64,000 nt of DNA, taken from Microcoleus sp036704825. Lineage in GTDB: Bacteria; Cyanobacteriota; Cyanobacteriia; Cyanobacteriales; Microcoleaceae. Position 1 is the first letter of the stretch; every line of letters starts with the position of its first letter. The translations under genes were made by a program, and so were the position numbers. The stretch is taken from the NCBI GenBank assembly GCA_036704825.1, contig JAUBSN010000005.1, positions 90,816 to 154,815 on the forward strand, written 5' to 3'. The notes below the pieces were generated by a model. That model did not search any database. It was not told where the DNA came from and was given only the letters and a program-made list of their open reading frames with translations. Below are positions 17,701 to 25,478 of this stretch, in pieces.

Positions 17701-20341
17701 CTTGATAAAATTCTGCCAACTCCCGGAGAAATACGCCCAGGGACCAACCATCAAATACGATATGATGCACCGTTAGAAGTAAGACGTGCTCTGTAGAGTC
17801 CAGGCGCAGCAGTTTTGCCCGCAGCAGAGAGCTTTGCCCCAAGTCAAAGGGCTCTCGCGCTTCTTGCGCTGACAGCCTTTGCACCTCTGCCTGGCGATCG
17901 TCTGGGGAGCGATCGCTCAAATCTATCAGGGGCATTTGGAAATCGCCTGCAGCAGCCACAACCTGTATCGGTTGCCCTTCCACAGCGGCAAATGCAGTTC
18001 TCAAAACCTCGTGCCGATCGATAATTTTCTCAATACTTTGCCTGAGTGTTTCTGCATTGAGTTGCCCCGTCATCCGAACCGCACCGCAGAGGTTGTAGAA
18101 GGGGTTTCCCGGTTCCAATTGGTCGAAGAACCACAAGCGCTCTTGGGCAAAAGACAGGGGAAGATGGCGTTCGCGAGAAACTGGCCTTGGGATGGCTGCT
18201 TTGCTATTGCCTGTTAGTTGCTCTAGAATTTGCACTGCCAGTCGAGCAATGCTCCTATCCTCAAACAAATCGGCAACCGATACAGTAACGCCCAAGTCAC
18301 TCTCTATTTGATTTTTTAACTCAAAAATTCTTAAAGAATCTAGTCCAAAGCTGCTGACGGGTCGATCGATAATATCTTGTGTTTTCCCGCTGGCACTGAA
18401 ATGGATTGAAGATTCCTGTTCCGTCGCCTTTAGCGGACTTTGGCTATTAGCCCGGGAATTCATTTCCCGGCGGTTTACCTGCTGCCAAAGGTAAGCCTCA
18501 AGCAACGACTGCCGTTCTTTTAACTCTGCTGTCAACAGAATTTCTCGCGTTAGTTGATTGTCAATTTCCCCCGAATCAGCTAACTCTAAAATGCTGCTCG
18601 CGACAACTTCCAAATTGTCAGCTAGAAAGTCAGCACGGGCGGCGCGACGTTGAATTTTACCGCTGGTCGTTTTCGGAATGCTTCCCGGCTTAATCAGCAC
18701 TACTCCATAAAATTGTACTTCATATTCTTGAGCAATGCTGGAGCGGATGGCGCTGATAATTTCCTCGGCATTATCCGGCGCTTTGCGAGATTGTAATTCT
18801 GGCACGATAACGAGCTGTTCTTCGCCTGCGACTTCCACCGAGAATGCCGCGATCGCCCCCTGCCGCAAACTGGGATGGCTGCGCTCTGCAGTTCTTTCTA
18901 TATCTTGGGGGTAAAGATTGCGACCTCGGATGATAATCAAATCTTTGAGTCGCCCCGTAACAAACAGTTCTCCGTCGCGTAAAAAGCCTAAATCTCCCGT
19001 TCGCAAAAACGGCCCTTCGCCGGTATCTGAAAGATATGCTTGAAAAGTTTTTTCTGTCTCTTCTGGGCGATTCCAATAGCCTCGCGCAACTGTTTCGCCA
19101 GCTACCCAAATTTCTCCGACTTCCTGCGGCTGGCATTGCCTCAGAGATTCGGGATTGACGATCGCAACTTTGGTGCCAAATTCAGGGAAACCGCAGCCGA
19201 CTAAAGTTCTCGCGCCCCCCTCGCCTCCGACAACTTCTACAATGCGATTATTTTCCAGCGCCCCAGCGTCAACAGCTAAGAAAGTCGGTGTTGTCCCGCT
19301 GCGAACTGTAGCAATTTTTAGCGTGGTTTCTGCCATTCCGTAAGCAGGACAAAAGGCATCCGCGTGAAAACCGCAGGACTCAAAAGCTTTGGTAAATCTT
19401 TCTAGGGTTTCTTTATGGATGGGTTCTGCGCCGTTATAGGCCACGCGCCAACTGCTCAAATCGAGCATTTTTTCGCCGTCGCCCCAGGTTTTGCTGATTT
19501 TGCTAGCACACAAGTCGTAAGCAAAATTTGGCCCGCCGCTGTGGGTAGCTTTGTAGCGCGAAATCGCTTGCAGCCAGCACATCGGGTCCTGAATAAACGC
19601 CGCTGGCGGCATGAAGTAAGAGGGAATTCCCAGATACAAAGGTTTGAGCAATCCGTCAATTAACCCCATGTCGTGAAAGTGGGGAAGCCACGTTACCGCA
19701 ACGCTTTCGGCATCGTGGTGAAAGCCTCGGTGAATGTATTCGATGTTGTACAAAACGTTGGCGTGGCTCACCATTACGCCTTTGGGGGTGGAGGTTGAGC
19801 CGGAAGTGTACTGAAGATAAGCCACTTCGTCGGGATGGATGGGTGGCTGCTGCCACTTTTCGCCGTCACCGGCAAGCGCCTCTGCACTCAGCCAGCGCAG
19901 CCTTTTGAGTTCGGGCGCTTGCTGGCATAGCTGTTCTAAATTTTCCAGGTGTCGCGCGGGAGCGATCGCAATTGTTGCTCCTGCATCTAGGGCGATCGCG
20001 CTAATTTTGGCTAAATTCCGTTTTAGCTTCGGCGGATAGAGGGGAACGGCGATAACTTTGGCGTACAAACATCCGAAAAAGGCGGCGAGATAGTCCAATC
20101 CTGGCGGGAAAAGCAGTAAGGCTCGTTCGCCTGTGACTCCCAATGTCTGAAGTCGCACGGCGTGCGATCGGGCGATCGCGTCTAACTCTCGATAAGTCAA
20201 ACTGGCGGTTTCAGTTTTTCCGTCTAACAGAAAAGTATATTTCTGCTCTGGTTGGTGTAGCGCTCTGTTTTGCAGGAGTTCTACTAAATTGGTACAACTT
20301 TCGGTGACTTGGTTTCCCTTAATGCTTGCGTCACTCATCAA
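11735..20341 (-). CDS. Starter NRPS: FAAL-ACP-C-A-PCP-Cy-A-PCP
   Basis: This 2868-residue protein begins the assembly line. Residues 1-590 are a fatty acyl-AMP ligase (YTSGSTSTPKG near 178-188), followed by an acyl carrier domain (FGLDSL, Ser669). This arrangement activates a fatty acid directly and makes a lipopeptide. A condensation domain (about 720-1150, HHIVFDG at 859-865) and an adenylation domain follow; its pocket reads roughly D-F-W-N-M-G-F-V-W, close to the Thr code but not assigned. The carrier serine is 1736. A heterocyclisation domain (about 1800-2230) has the DxxxxDxxS motif (D1934, D1939, S1942) in place of HHxxxDG. The last adenylation domain reads about D-M-Y-N-F-G-V-L-W, near known Cys codes, so a thiazoline or oxazoline is likely. 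The final carrier has Ser2801. The divergent neighbour is a TonB-dependent receptor. Confidence 0.97.
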   Translation of the reverse strand: MMSDASIKGNQVTESCTNLVELLQNRALHQPEQKYTFLLDGKTETASLTYRELDAIARSHAVRLQTLGVTGERALLLFPPGLDYLAAFFGCLYAKVIAVPLYPPKLKRNLAKISAIALDAGATIAIAPARHLENLEQLCQQAPELKRLRWLSAEALAGDGEKWQQPPIHPDEVAYLQYTSGSTSTPKGVMVSHANVLYNIEYIHRGFHHDAESVAVTWLPHFHDMGLIDGLLKPLYLGIPSYFMPPAAFIQDPMCWLQAISRYKATHSGGPNFAYDLCASKISKTWGDGEKMLDLSSWRVAYNGAEPIHKETLERFTKAFESCGFHADAFCPAYGMAETTLKIATVRSGTTPTFLAVDAGALENNRIVEVVGGEGGARTLVGCGFPEFGTKVAIVNPESLRQCQPQEVGEIWVAGETVARGYWNRPEETEKTFQAYLSDTGEGPFLRTGDLGFLRDGELFVTGRLKDLIIIRGRNLYPQDIERTAERSHPSLRQGAIAAFSVEVAGEEQLVIVPELQSRKAPDNAEEIISAIRSSIAQEYEVQFYGVVLIKPGSIPKTTSGKIQRRAARADFLADNLEVVASSILELADSGEIDNQLTREILLTAELKERQSLLEAYLWQQVNRREMNSRANSQSPLKATEQESSIHFSASGKTQDIIDRPVSSFGLDSLRIFELKNQIESDLGVTVSVADLFEDRSIARLAVQILEQLTGNSKAAIPRPVSRERHLPLSFAQERLWFFDQLEPGNPFYNLCGAVRMTGQLNAETLRQSIEKIIDRHEVLRTAFAAVEGQPIQVVAAAGDFQMPLIDLSDRSPDDRQAEVQRLSAQEAREPFDLGQSSLLRAKLLRLDSTEHVLLLTVHHIVFDGWSLGVFLRELAEFYQAFASNDLPLLSPLPIQYADFAAWQRQQLQGEILETQLAYWKQQLSGSLPVLNLPTDFPRPAVQTFQGARETWELPSYLSLALAGLGQQEKATPFMTLLAAFKTLLYRYTGQTDILVGSPIASRNLRDIEALIGFFVNTLVLRSDLNGNQTFRELLRSVREVALGAYAHQDVPIEKLVEELQPDRDLSYSPLFQVGFALQNGLTQTLELPGLTLNSHEIDTGTANFDLMLFLEETDRGLIATWEYSTNLFQPSTIARMHGHFQILLEGIIANADTRICELPLLSDRERHQLLVEWNNTQVDYPKDSTIHQLFEAQVDRNPDAIAVVFEDQKLTYRQLNERANQVAHYLQKLGVKPEVRVGIYVGRSLEMVVGLLGIIKAGGAYVPLDPAYSSERLSFMRSDAKVQVLLAQSHLEEKIRDRAQSVVFLDSDWENIARESKENCLSDVTSDCLAYVIYTSGSTGKPKGVQVNHRSAVHLFAATYPVFNFSDRDAWTVFHSYAFDFSVWEIWGALVHGCKLVIVPLEVTQSPSAFYQLLCTERVTILNQTPSAIRQLIDAQKTAGGEPKWSVRLIMCGGEALPAELASELLEWNVPLWNFYGPTEATVWTAIHPVKSVASKRGSIPIGRPLPNTQLYILDANLQPVPAGVLGQLYIGGAGLSRGYLNLPELTAQKFIPHPFSQEIGARLYNTGDIARYLPDGTIEFLGRSDNQVKIRGFRIELGEIEAVLSQHPEVRESVVLLGEDNSGENRLVAYIVSSSELSTEQPSLISKLRGFIKEKLPQYMIPSAFVLLEALPLTSNGKIDRRSLRAPDVERSELNAASAPRTREEQLLAEIWSQVLGVKQIGIGDNFFELGGHSLLATQLIAKVRAAFQVELPLRSLFQSPTVESLAVAIAIAKAQQAIEPCAIVQLPEIVPDRQNRYKPFPLNEMQQAYWIGRNSFFEMGNVAIHGYVEIEGDDIDLERFSLAWQRLVERHDMLRAIVHPDGQQQILETVPAYAIPVLDLRGQSPEAVNSQLEAIRETLSHQVLPLDRWPLFEIRASLLFDRRIRLHVSIDALCIDGWSYQILFGDLVRFYRNPNAAVAPLQLSFRDYVLAAIALQDSPFFQQSLEYWKNRLATLPPAPELPLALHPSSLTQPRFKRRSAQLEPETWKKLKARAARSALSPTGVLLAAYAEVLGLWSKSPRFTLNVPRFNRLSLHPQVNDIIGEFASFTLLEVDNSRRESFEVRAKRLTQQLWHDLEHQYVSGVRVLRELTQLLGRTSAAPMPVVFTTNPQNNPGQSDSSILAAIAEIGEVVYVVGQTPQVWIDNQYSEAGGTLFLNWDAVEELFPQGLIDDMFDAYCRLLQRLATEESAWQEEAQLQQQPVANGIEAPIPDVLLHELFARQVASRSHEPAIITRDRTLTYEELYLRSNQVAHRLRKLGARPNQLVAVVMEKGWEQIVAVLGILASGAAYLPVDAALPQERLRYLLADGEVEIVLTQSQLNQRWEWPENVRLLCIETDELAAESSEALEAVQEPEDLAYVIYTSGSTGLPKGVAIAHRGAVNAIAQTNQVFDVGECDRAIAVTALHHDMSVYDIFGILAAGGAIVIPDAAQRLDPAHWAQLMVKERVTIWNSVPPMMEMLLDYAGGRSEVLPECLRWAFLGGDWIPITLPQRLRAIARECRVVSVGGPTETTLWNIWYPVETVDPSWKSIPYGKPIANTRYYILNERLEDCPVWVPGEMCCAGVGLTKGYWRNEEKTRASCLTHPVTGDRLYRTGDLGRFLPDGNIEFLGREDFRLKIRGFRIEAGEIEAALNEHPAVKASIVTAFGENHSQKRLVAYIVPHQNAAPAVEELRQFLSEKLPDYMVPSAFIVLDALPLSANGKVNRKALPEPDAAIQQEKIFVAPRTPIEAMLARIGCEVLGIEQLSIADNFFELGGNSLLAIQLAAKVREYCQIELPLCDIFAGRSLAVLAENISEAKNKNAVVEEPAIAPVSRSAYRRSLSSLQ

Positions 20342-20594
20342 TTCTTTTTACCTATAAATCTTGTTTGCAGTACGCCAACCAGTTCCGCCAAATTCTTTCC
20401 ACATAGACTTTCTGTGAACAGTTGTCGGGCGTTACGAGTCTCCCATCAGCCGTTTGAGTCTTCAATTCGGGTATTAGCGCTTGTTTTCACGTTTTGTGGT
20501 CGATCGCGCTGTTGGGCAATGGCTCCGCGGCGATTTTCAGTCCGAGCCAGCTTCGATATCAGCTTCAGGAGCTTTACGGCTATCGACTTTAAGC

Positions 20595-20623
20595 ATAGTA
20601 GGCTAGATGATATTGATTGTCAA
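20595..20623 (-). promoter_or_regulatory. Strong sigma70-type promoter of the NRPS operon
   Basis: On the minus strand TTGACA (20623-20618) is followed after exactly 17 bp by TACTAT (20600-20595). The predicted start of transcription is near 20588, giving a leader of about 250 nt before the starter NRPS. This is the best promoter-like match I found in the 800-bp divergent region. Confidence 0.65.
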
Positions 20624-20624
20624 G
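20606..20624. promoter_or_regulatory. Candidate Fur box inside the NRPS promoter
   Basis: The 19-mer GATGATATTGATTGTCAAG matches 10 of 19 positions of the Fur consensus GATAATGATAATCATTATC and fills the spacer and -35 element of the NRPS promoter. The match is weak; its placement is what makes it plausible. Iron repression would fit a siderophore operon. Confidence 0.3.
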
Positions 20625-20811
20625 AGTTGTTGAATAAATTTCTTGACTCCTGTTGTTTCTTACATGACAATCTTTTCTAACTTTTGCCGTAGCATTGCAG
20701 GCGAGCGTTTGTCTAGCCCTGACAATTAAGCCTTATAGGAAGTGTGTACAACTAGCTAGAGGGGTGTGACCCCCTATTTAGAAAATGCAATTAGTTTTCA
20801 TTAGTTAACTC

Positions 20812-20840
20812 TTGACAGATGTAATAGCTCTGTTATCTAA
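20812..20840 (+). promoter_or_regulatory. Possible promoter of the TonB-dependent receptor gene
   Basis: TTGACA at 20812-20817 is followed after 16-17 bp by a poor -10 element (TATCTA or ATCTAA). If used, it leaves a leader of roughly 300 nt before the receptor start. Upstream, 20757-20776 forms a GGGG/CCCC hairpin. Confidence 0.3.
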
Positions 20841-20874
20841 TTAAGGCACTTTCTCATTAAGCGCTCAGAGACTA

Positions 20875-20918
20875 CTTCCTTTAACCGAGGAAGGTGTCAA
20901 CCGCGGTCGATCGACCGC
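20875..20918 (+). promoter_or_regulatory. Structured GC-rich leader of the receptor gene
   Basis: Two hairpins sit in the long leader: CTTCCT/AGGAAG (20875-20893, 7-nt loop) and the perfect palindrome GCGGTCGATCGACCGC (20903-20918). The sequence through about 21040 stays GC-rich and contains no convincing open frame. It does not match a riboswitch class that I can recognise. Confidence 0.35.
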
Positions 20919-21143
20919 GCTCGCCACCGGACTGAGGATTTCGCCCTCACGCGCCTTTTGGATTCCCAGACAAAGGCCGCTAGCGACGGGAGAATCGGAT
21001 CGAACTGCGCCCGACAACTCGGCCGGATCTTCCGCAGGTCAGTTTAAAGAGGCACACAAGAGCAGCAACGCTGCCACAAATCATGTTGTGCAAGCAACGC
21101 AAACCACATATCCGAAGTTCTATCAATTGCAGATTCAAGATTA

Positions 21144-23939
21144 ATGAACAGATCCCAGCAATTACTAAGCAGCCTTGGGCTGGCAGGAGCCGTGTCGGCG
21201 CTAATCGCTCAGTCAGCGTGCGCTTCTAACATCGCGCAGGTGACTGCGGTTCGCCTGAACCAGACGCCAGAAGGCATTGAAATCATTCTAGAAACTGAAG
21301 ATGGCAGAGCCCTGGAAGTCTTCACCACCAGCTTTGGCGAAACTGTACAAGCTGATGTCATCACCGCTCAACTGCGATTGCCAGGGGGAAATGAGTTTCG
21401 TCAAAACCAGCCGGTGGCGGGTATTGCTTCTGTCAGCGTTACTCCTTTAGATAGCTACAGCATCCGAATCAAAGTCATTGGCGAGAGGGGTCAACCAGTG
21501 GCACGGGTGATTCCTAACGCTGCGGGTCTGATTCTGGGCTTACAGCCCACCTCGGGCACGACTGCTCGCACGCCTGCACCGACTCCTAGAGTGCAGCCAC
21601 CAGGAACGCCAGCAGAACCCTTGCCACCAACAGGGCAGCCGGTAGAGATACCTGCAGAACCCTTGCCGCCTACAGCGCAGCCGCCTGGGACGACCCCAGA
21701 ACCCTTGCCGCCGACAGCGCAGCCGCCTGGGACGCCCCCAGAACCCTTGCCGCCGACAGCGCAGCCGCCTGGGACGCCCCCAGAACCCTTGCCGCCGACA
21801 GCACAGCCGCCTGGAACGCCGGCACAGCCATCGGCTATAACGCCACCGGCGGGGAGAGACTCGATTGACATCGTCGTCACTGCAACGCGAACTGCAGAAA
21901 GAGTGACGAACGTGCCGCGCTCTATAACGGTGGTAGACTCAGAAGAAATTCAGCAGGACGCAGGGCCATCGAGAAATGTCGGGGAAGCTCTGGCAAATCA
22001 GGTTCCCGGTTTCGCGCCGCCAACTCAAAGTACAGCCACTTACGGACAAACTTTGCGGGGTCGCGCTGTTTCCGTTCTGATTGACGGCGTGCCGCAAACG
22101 ACTAATCTTCAATCTTTTGGCAGAGATTACAGAAACATCGATCCCAGCGCGATCGAACGTATTGAAGTAGTGCGGGGGTCTACCGCAATCTACGGCGCTC
22201 AGGCTACAGGTGGCGTGATTAATATTATTACTCGCCGGCCAACTGAGGAAAGGCTAACTGCTATTACTGAAGTGGGCGTCAATAGCGCTTTAACAAACAC
22301 AGAAGATGCCCTAGGCTTTAACGCTCAGCAGACGATTTCTGGCCGAAGTGGCAATTTCGATTTCACTGGCACTGTCTCGCTCTCTAGAAGTGGAGCTTTT
22401 TACGATGCCCAAGGCGATCGCATTCCCTTTTATGAACTCGGCGGAGATAGCAGCACCCTCTTCAACGTCATGGGCAAAGTCGGGGTAGATTTGGACACCC
22501 AACAGCGGCTGCAATTAACTGTCAATCACTATCGGGAAACCCAAGATCCCAATGTGATTCCAGACTTTAGTGTTGACGACCAGGAAGGACGGCAAAAAGC
22601 CCGCGGCATCCGAACCGGAAATTTGGATATCGACGGGGAAACACCGGGAAATAAAAGTACACAGCTCAACCTCAGTTACACCAACCAAAACCTTTTTGGC
22701 AGCAGCCTTCAAAGCCAAATTTACTATCGAACGAATTCCAATGTCAGTGTTCCCTCTGATTTTCGCACGTCCGATTTCTTTGGCCCGTTTATCGGCGTTG
22801 GTGGTTCGCGAGCCAAGAACGAACAGATAGGAGGTAGACTGGCGATCGCCACTCCTTTATCCCGTGCCGAAAATCTTCGATTAACTTGGGGTTCTGACTA
22901 TGTTACTGAAGATAGCAGTCAGCGTTTCGACTTGTACGACCCGGAGAGATTTGACGCAAGTGGCGGCCGGGTTTACCGGAAAATTTCCTCGCGTCCTTTC
23001 GTTCCTCCTTATACTTACAGCAGCCTTGGTCTTTTCGGTCAATTGGAATGGAATATTGACGATATCGTCATTCTAAGCGGCGGGATACGTCACGAACGCA
23101 TCGGGTTAGAAGTCAATGATTATACCACTTTTAACGATCGCCAGATCCAAGGAGGCGAGCGCAATTTTAACGCCACCCTATTTAATACAGGGGCTGTCTA
23201 TAAAATCAATGACAACTTCAGCGTATTTGGCAACTTTTCTCAAGGTTTCTCAGTTCCAGATTTCGGGACTATCCTCCGCGAACCCCCCGACAATTTTGCC
23301 GGAATTGAATCTTCGTTAGAAGTAACTCAACCCCAAAAAGTCAACAACTACGAAATTGGCATTCGAGGAGGGTGGCAATCCGTGCAAATGTCGCTTGCTG
23401 CTTTTTACAATACCTCGGATCTCGGAGTGAATTTTCAACCAGTTGGCAACACAGGTCGCCTGGAACTAACCCGCGCTCCAGAACGCATTTACGGCTTAGA
23501 AGGAACTGTGGATTGGCAACCTGCACCAGCATGGTCGCTCGGCGGGACTGCTACTTATATTCAAGGCGAATATGACGACGACAACGGCCGTTCTCTCGCC
23601 CTCGATAGCAGCCGAATTCCACCGCTCAAGCTAACAGCTTATCTCGAAAACGAAACTTTACCGGGATGGAACAATCGGTTACAGTTATTATATTCTGGAA
23701 ATCGCGATCGAGCATTCAAAGACGGCTCGGATGGCGGCCCAATTAGCAGCTATCTAACATTGGATTACGTCAGCGCGGTTAAAATTGGCTCTGGGCTGCT
23801 ACAAGTCAAAGTCGAGAATTTATTGAACAATCAATATTTTCCCGTGATCTCCCAATACTTAGCTGGATTTGGCGTGGACAGTTCTAATTATCCAGGGAGA
23901 GGTTTGACTCTCAGTGTTAATTACCGCCTTAACTGGTAA
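21144..23939 (+). CDS. TonB-dependent siderophore receptor with AMIN domain
   Basis: This 931-residue outer-membrane receptor should import a ferric siderophore using TonB-ExbBD energy. It has a signal peptide (about 1-27), an AMIN domain (about 28-132), a Pro-rich linker built of five 14-residue units (about 150-225), a TonB-box-like stretch DSIDIVVTATRT (about 239-250), a plug domain, and a beta-barrel ending in a C-terminal aromatic (YRLNW). The AMIN domain takes the place of the STN signalling domain found in some other receptors and is typical of cyanobacterial ones; it probably contacts peptidoglycan. The gene is divergent from the NRPS operon, so receptor and biosynthesis probably belong to one system. 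The substrate is inferred from this context. Confidence 0.95.
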   Translation: MNRSQQLLSSLGLAGAVSALIAQSACASNIAQVTAVRLNQTPEGIEIILETEDGRALEVFTTSFGETVQADVITAQLRLPGGNEFRQNQPVAGIASVSVTPLDSYSIRIKVIGERGQPVARVIPNAAGLILGLQPTSGTTARTPAPTPRVQPPGTPAEPLPPTGQPVEIPAEPLPPTAQPPGTTPEPLPPTAQPPGTPPEPLPPTAQPPGTPPEPLPPTAQPPGTPAQPSAITPPAGRDSIDIVVTATRTAERVTNVPRSITVVDSEEIQQDAGPSRNVGEALANQVPGFAPPTQSTATYGQTLRGRAVSVLIDGVPQTTNLQSFGRDYRNIDPSAIERIEVVRGSTAIYGAQATGGVINIITRRPTEERLTAITEVGVNSALTNTEDALGFNAQQTISGRSGNFDFTGTVSLSRSGAFYDAQGDRIPFYELGGDSSTLFNVMGKVGVDLDTQQRLQLTVNHYRETQDPNVIPDFSVDDQEGRQKARGIRTGNLDIDGETPGNKSTQLNLSYTNQNLFGSSLQSQIYYRTNSNVSVPSDFRTSDFFGPFIGVGGSRAKNEQIGGRLAIATPLSRAENLRLTWGSDYVTEDSSQRFDLYDPERFDASGGRVYRKISSRPFVPPYTYSSLGLFGQLEWNIDDIVILSGGIRHERIGLEVNDYTTFNDRQIQGGERNFNATLFNTGAVYKINDNFSVFGNFSQGFSVPDFGTILREPPDNFAGIESSLEVTQPQKVNNYEIGIRGGWQSVQMSLAAFYNTSDLGVNFQPVGNTGRLELTRAPERIYGLEGTVDWQPAPAWSLGGTATYIQGEYDDDNGRSLALDSSRIPPLKLTAYLENETLPGWNNRLQLLYSGNRDRAFKDGSDGGPISSYLTLDYVSAVKIGSGLLQVKVENLLNNQYFPVISQYLAGFGVDSSNYPGRGLTLSVNYRLNW
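21597..21830 (+). repeat. 42-bp tandem repeat encoding the receptor Pro-rich linker
   Basis: About five copies of a 42-bp unit encode PPGTPPEPLPPTAQ, and a partial sixth follows. The two central copies are almost identical at DNA level, while the first two have diverged (one reads PVEIPAEPLPPTAQ). Such arrays change length by slippage, so the linker length may vary among strains. Confidence 0.9.
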
Positions 23940-24060
23940 TTACAGCAGATTGCAGGTTTATGAGGTAGATTCAATATCCCCGTAGGGACACTCCAAGAAC
24001 CCAAGGCGTGTCAATTTAAGCTGTTAGTCCGCTAGTCCTCGCGCCCACCCGCTAGTCCGC

Positions 24061-24184
24061 CAGGGGTTGAAACCCCTGTCTAATAGCTAAAGTCCTCTTG
24101 CATAGGACTAATGAGTTGAAAAGTGTTTTTTCTCAGTCCTCGGAAGCGAGGACTTTAGCTTTGAGACAGGGAATTCATTCCCTG
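24061..24184. repeat. Cluster of dispersed palindromes between receptor and PepSY genes
   Basis: The 303 bp between the receptor stop and the PepSY start hold no gene. They contain CAGGGGTT-GA-AACCCCTG (24061-24078), an inverted pair AGCTAAAGTCCTC/GAGGACTTTAGCT (24085-24097 and 24148-24160), a nested hairpin AGTCCTC/GAGGACT (24135-24154) and ACAGGGAAT/ATTCCCTGT around 24165-24184. The structure resembles a small non-autonomous repeat of the kind common in Oscillatoriales. Confidence 0.75.
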
Positions 24185-24242
24185 TCGGACTATCGGTTTT
24201 ACCTGAATGAGAATAGTTAACAGCTTCGAGGAAAATTTCGAG

Positions 24243-25388
24243 ATGAATTTCCGCAAACTCGCATTCAAACTGCATTTGTATTTGGGGTTGGTGGTAGGAA
24301 TATTTCTAGCAGTAATTGCTTTAACGGGCAGCTTGCTGGTTTTCAGTCCCGAAATCGAGCGGTTCTTCAATCCCCAACTCCTGCAAGTCATTCCTCAAGC
24401 CGAACAGATACCGCTAGAAAATGTCCTGCAAATTGTCGAAAAAGCTTATCCCCAAAATCAAGCTCTTAGTATTTTGCTGCCGCGATCTGCGAAGGATGTT
24501 TGCCAAGTTTCCATGCTGTCAAAGAGTGAGGAAGTAGTTAGCGTTTATGTCAATCCTTACAGTGGAAAAATTACGGGCGGGCGCCTTTGGAAAGAAACTT
24601 TTACAGGTTTTATTTTTACGTTACACGCGGAATTAGCGGGAGGAGAATTTGGTCATCTGGTTGTCGGCATTTGCGGTCTAGTAATGCTAGGACTAACTTT
24701 TACTGGCTTGGTATTGTGGACGGGTTGGCGCAATTTTGCTCGCGGATTTTCTATTAATTGGAAAGCTCACTGGCAGCGGACTTTATTTGATTTACATAAC
24801 GTTTCTGGCATTGTATCGGTTGCTTTTCTCATGCTGATCGCCGCTACAGGGACAGCTATAATTTTTTACGCGCCGGTTGAATCGACTCTGTATTGGCTGA
24901 CGAATGAAAAGCCACAGCCAGCATTGACTTCTCATCCCCACTCTAGCAGTTCGAGGCAAAACCTTGATGAAATAATACACCAAGTTAATACGGTTTGGCC
25001 GGAAGCTAAAACCACTTTTATTTCTCTACCTTTGACGCCTGAAGCCACTTTTCAAGTAAGGAAAAAATTTCCCAATGAGCCGCACCCAAACGGGAGCAGC
25101 ACAATTTATCTCGACCAATACAGCGGCGAAATATTGCAGGCTGACAGTGTAAATTCAGCTTCTGTAGCAAATCGAATTCTCAACTCGCTTTATCCGCTAC
25201 ATATTGGCAGCTATGGCGGAATTTACTTGCGGCTGGTACACGCGATCGCAGGATTAGCAGCGATTGTACTGTTTGTGACGGGTGTACTGATGTGGCGGCA
25301 GCGGCATTTGGCGAAATTTTACCGCAAGGAGGCGAGACAGCAATATGAAGAATTATCTCCCCTTAGCCAGCAATGGCCTTGGTTTTAA
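24243..25388 (+). CDS. PepSY-domain inner-membrane protein (PiuB-like)
   Basis: This protein of about 381 residues belongs to the PepSY-associated transmembrane family. I place the start at the ATG at 24243 (MNFRKLAFKLHLYLGL), which is preceded by GAGGAAAA; the frame is open back to 24207, which would add 12 residues. The N-terminal membrane helix, two central hydrophobic pairs and a final helix (near GIYLRLVHAIAGLAAIVLF) with several conserved His fit the family. Members are often iron-regulated and some reduce ferric siderophores at the inner membrane. Lying directly behind the receptor gene, it may help release or handle imported iron; the reductase role is inference. Confidence 0.9.
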   Translation: MNFRKLAFKLHLYLGLVVGIFLAVIALTGSLLVFSPEIERFFNPQLLQVIPQAEQIPLENVLQIVEKAYPQNQALSILLPRSAKDVCQVSMLSKSEEVVSVYVNPYSGKITGGRLWKETFTGFIFTLHAELAGGEFGHLVVGICGLVMLGLTFTGLVLWTGWRNFARGFSINWKAHWQRTLFDLHNVSGIVSVAFLMLIAATGTAIIFYAPVESTLYWLTNEKPQPALTSHPHSSSSRQNLDEIIHQVNTVWPEAKTTFISLPLTPEATFQVRKKFPNEPHPNGSSTIYLDQYSGEILQADSVNSASVANRILNSLYPLHIGSYGGIYLRLVHAIAGLAAIVLFVTGVLMWRQRHLAKFYRKEARQQYEELSPLSQQWPWF

Positions 25389-25478
25389 TGAGAGCGGCGT
25401 GCGGTTTGATGTGGCTGTAATTCTCCTGACTAAAAACCCCTATCCTCTGAATTTTAAATCCTATCAATCGCTTATTTA

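Noticed and set aside
20841..21143. Cobalamin riboswitch before the TonB receptor
   Set aside because: I looked for the conserved B12-box-like segments and did not find them; the hairpins do not match the class.
21491..21880. 129-residue Gly/Val repeat frame on the minus strand
   Set aside because: Shadow of the 42-bp repeat in the TonB receptor.
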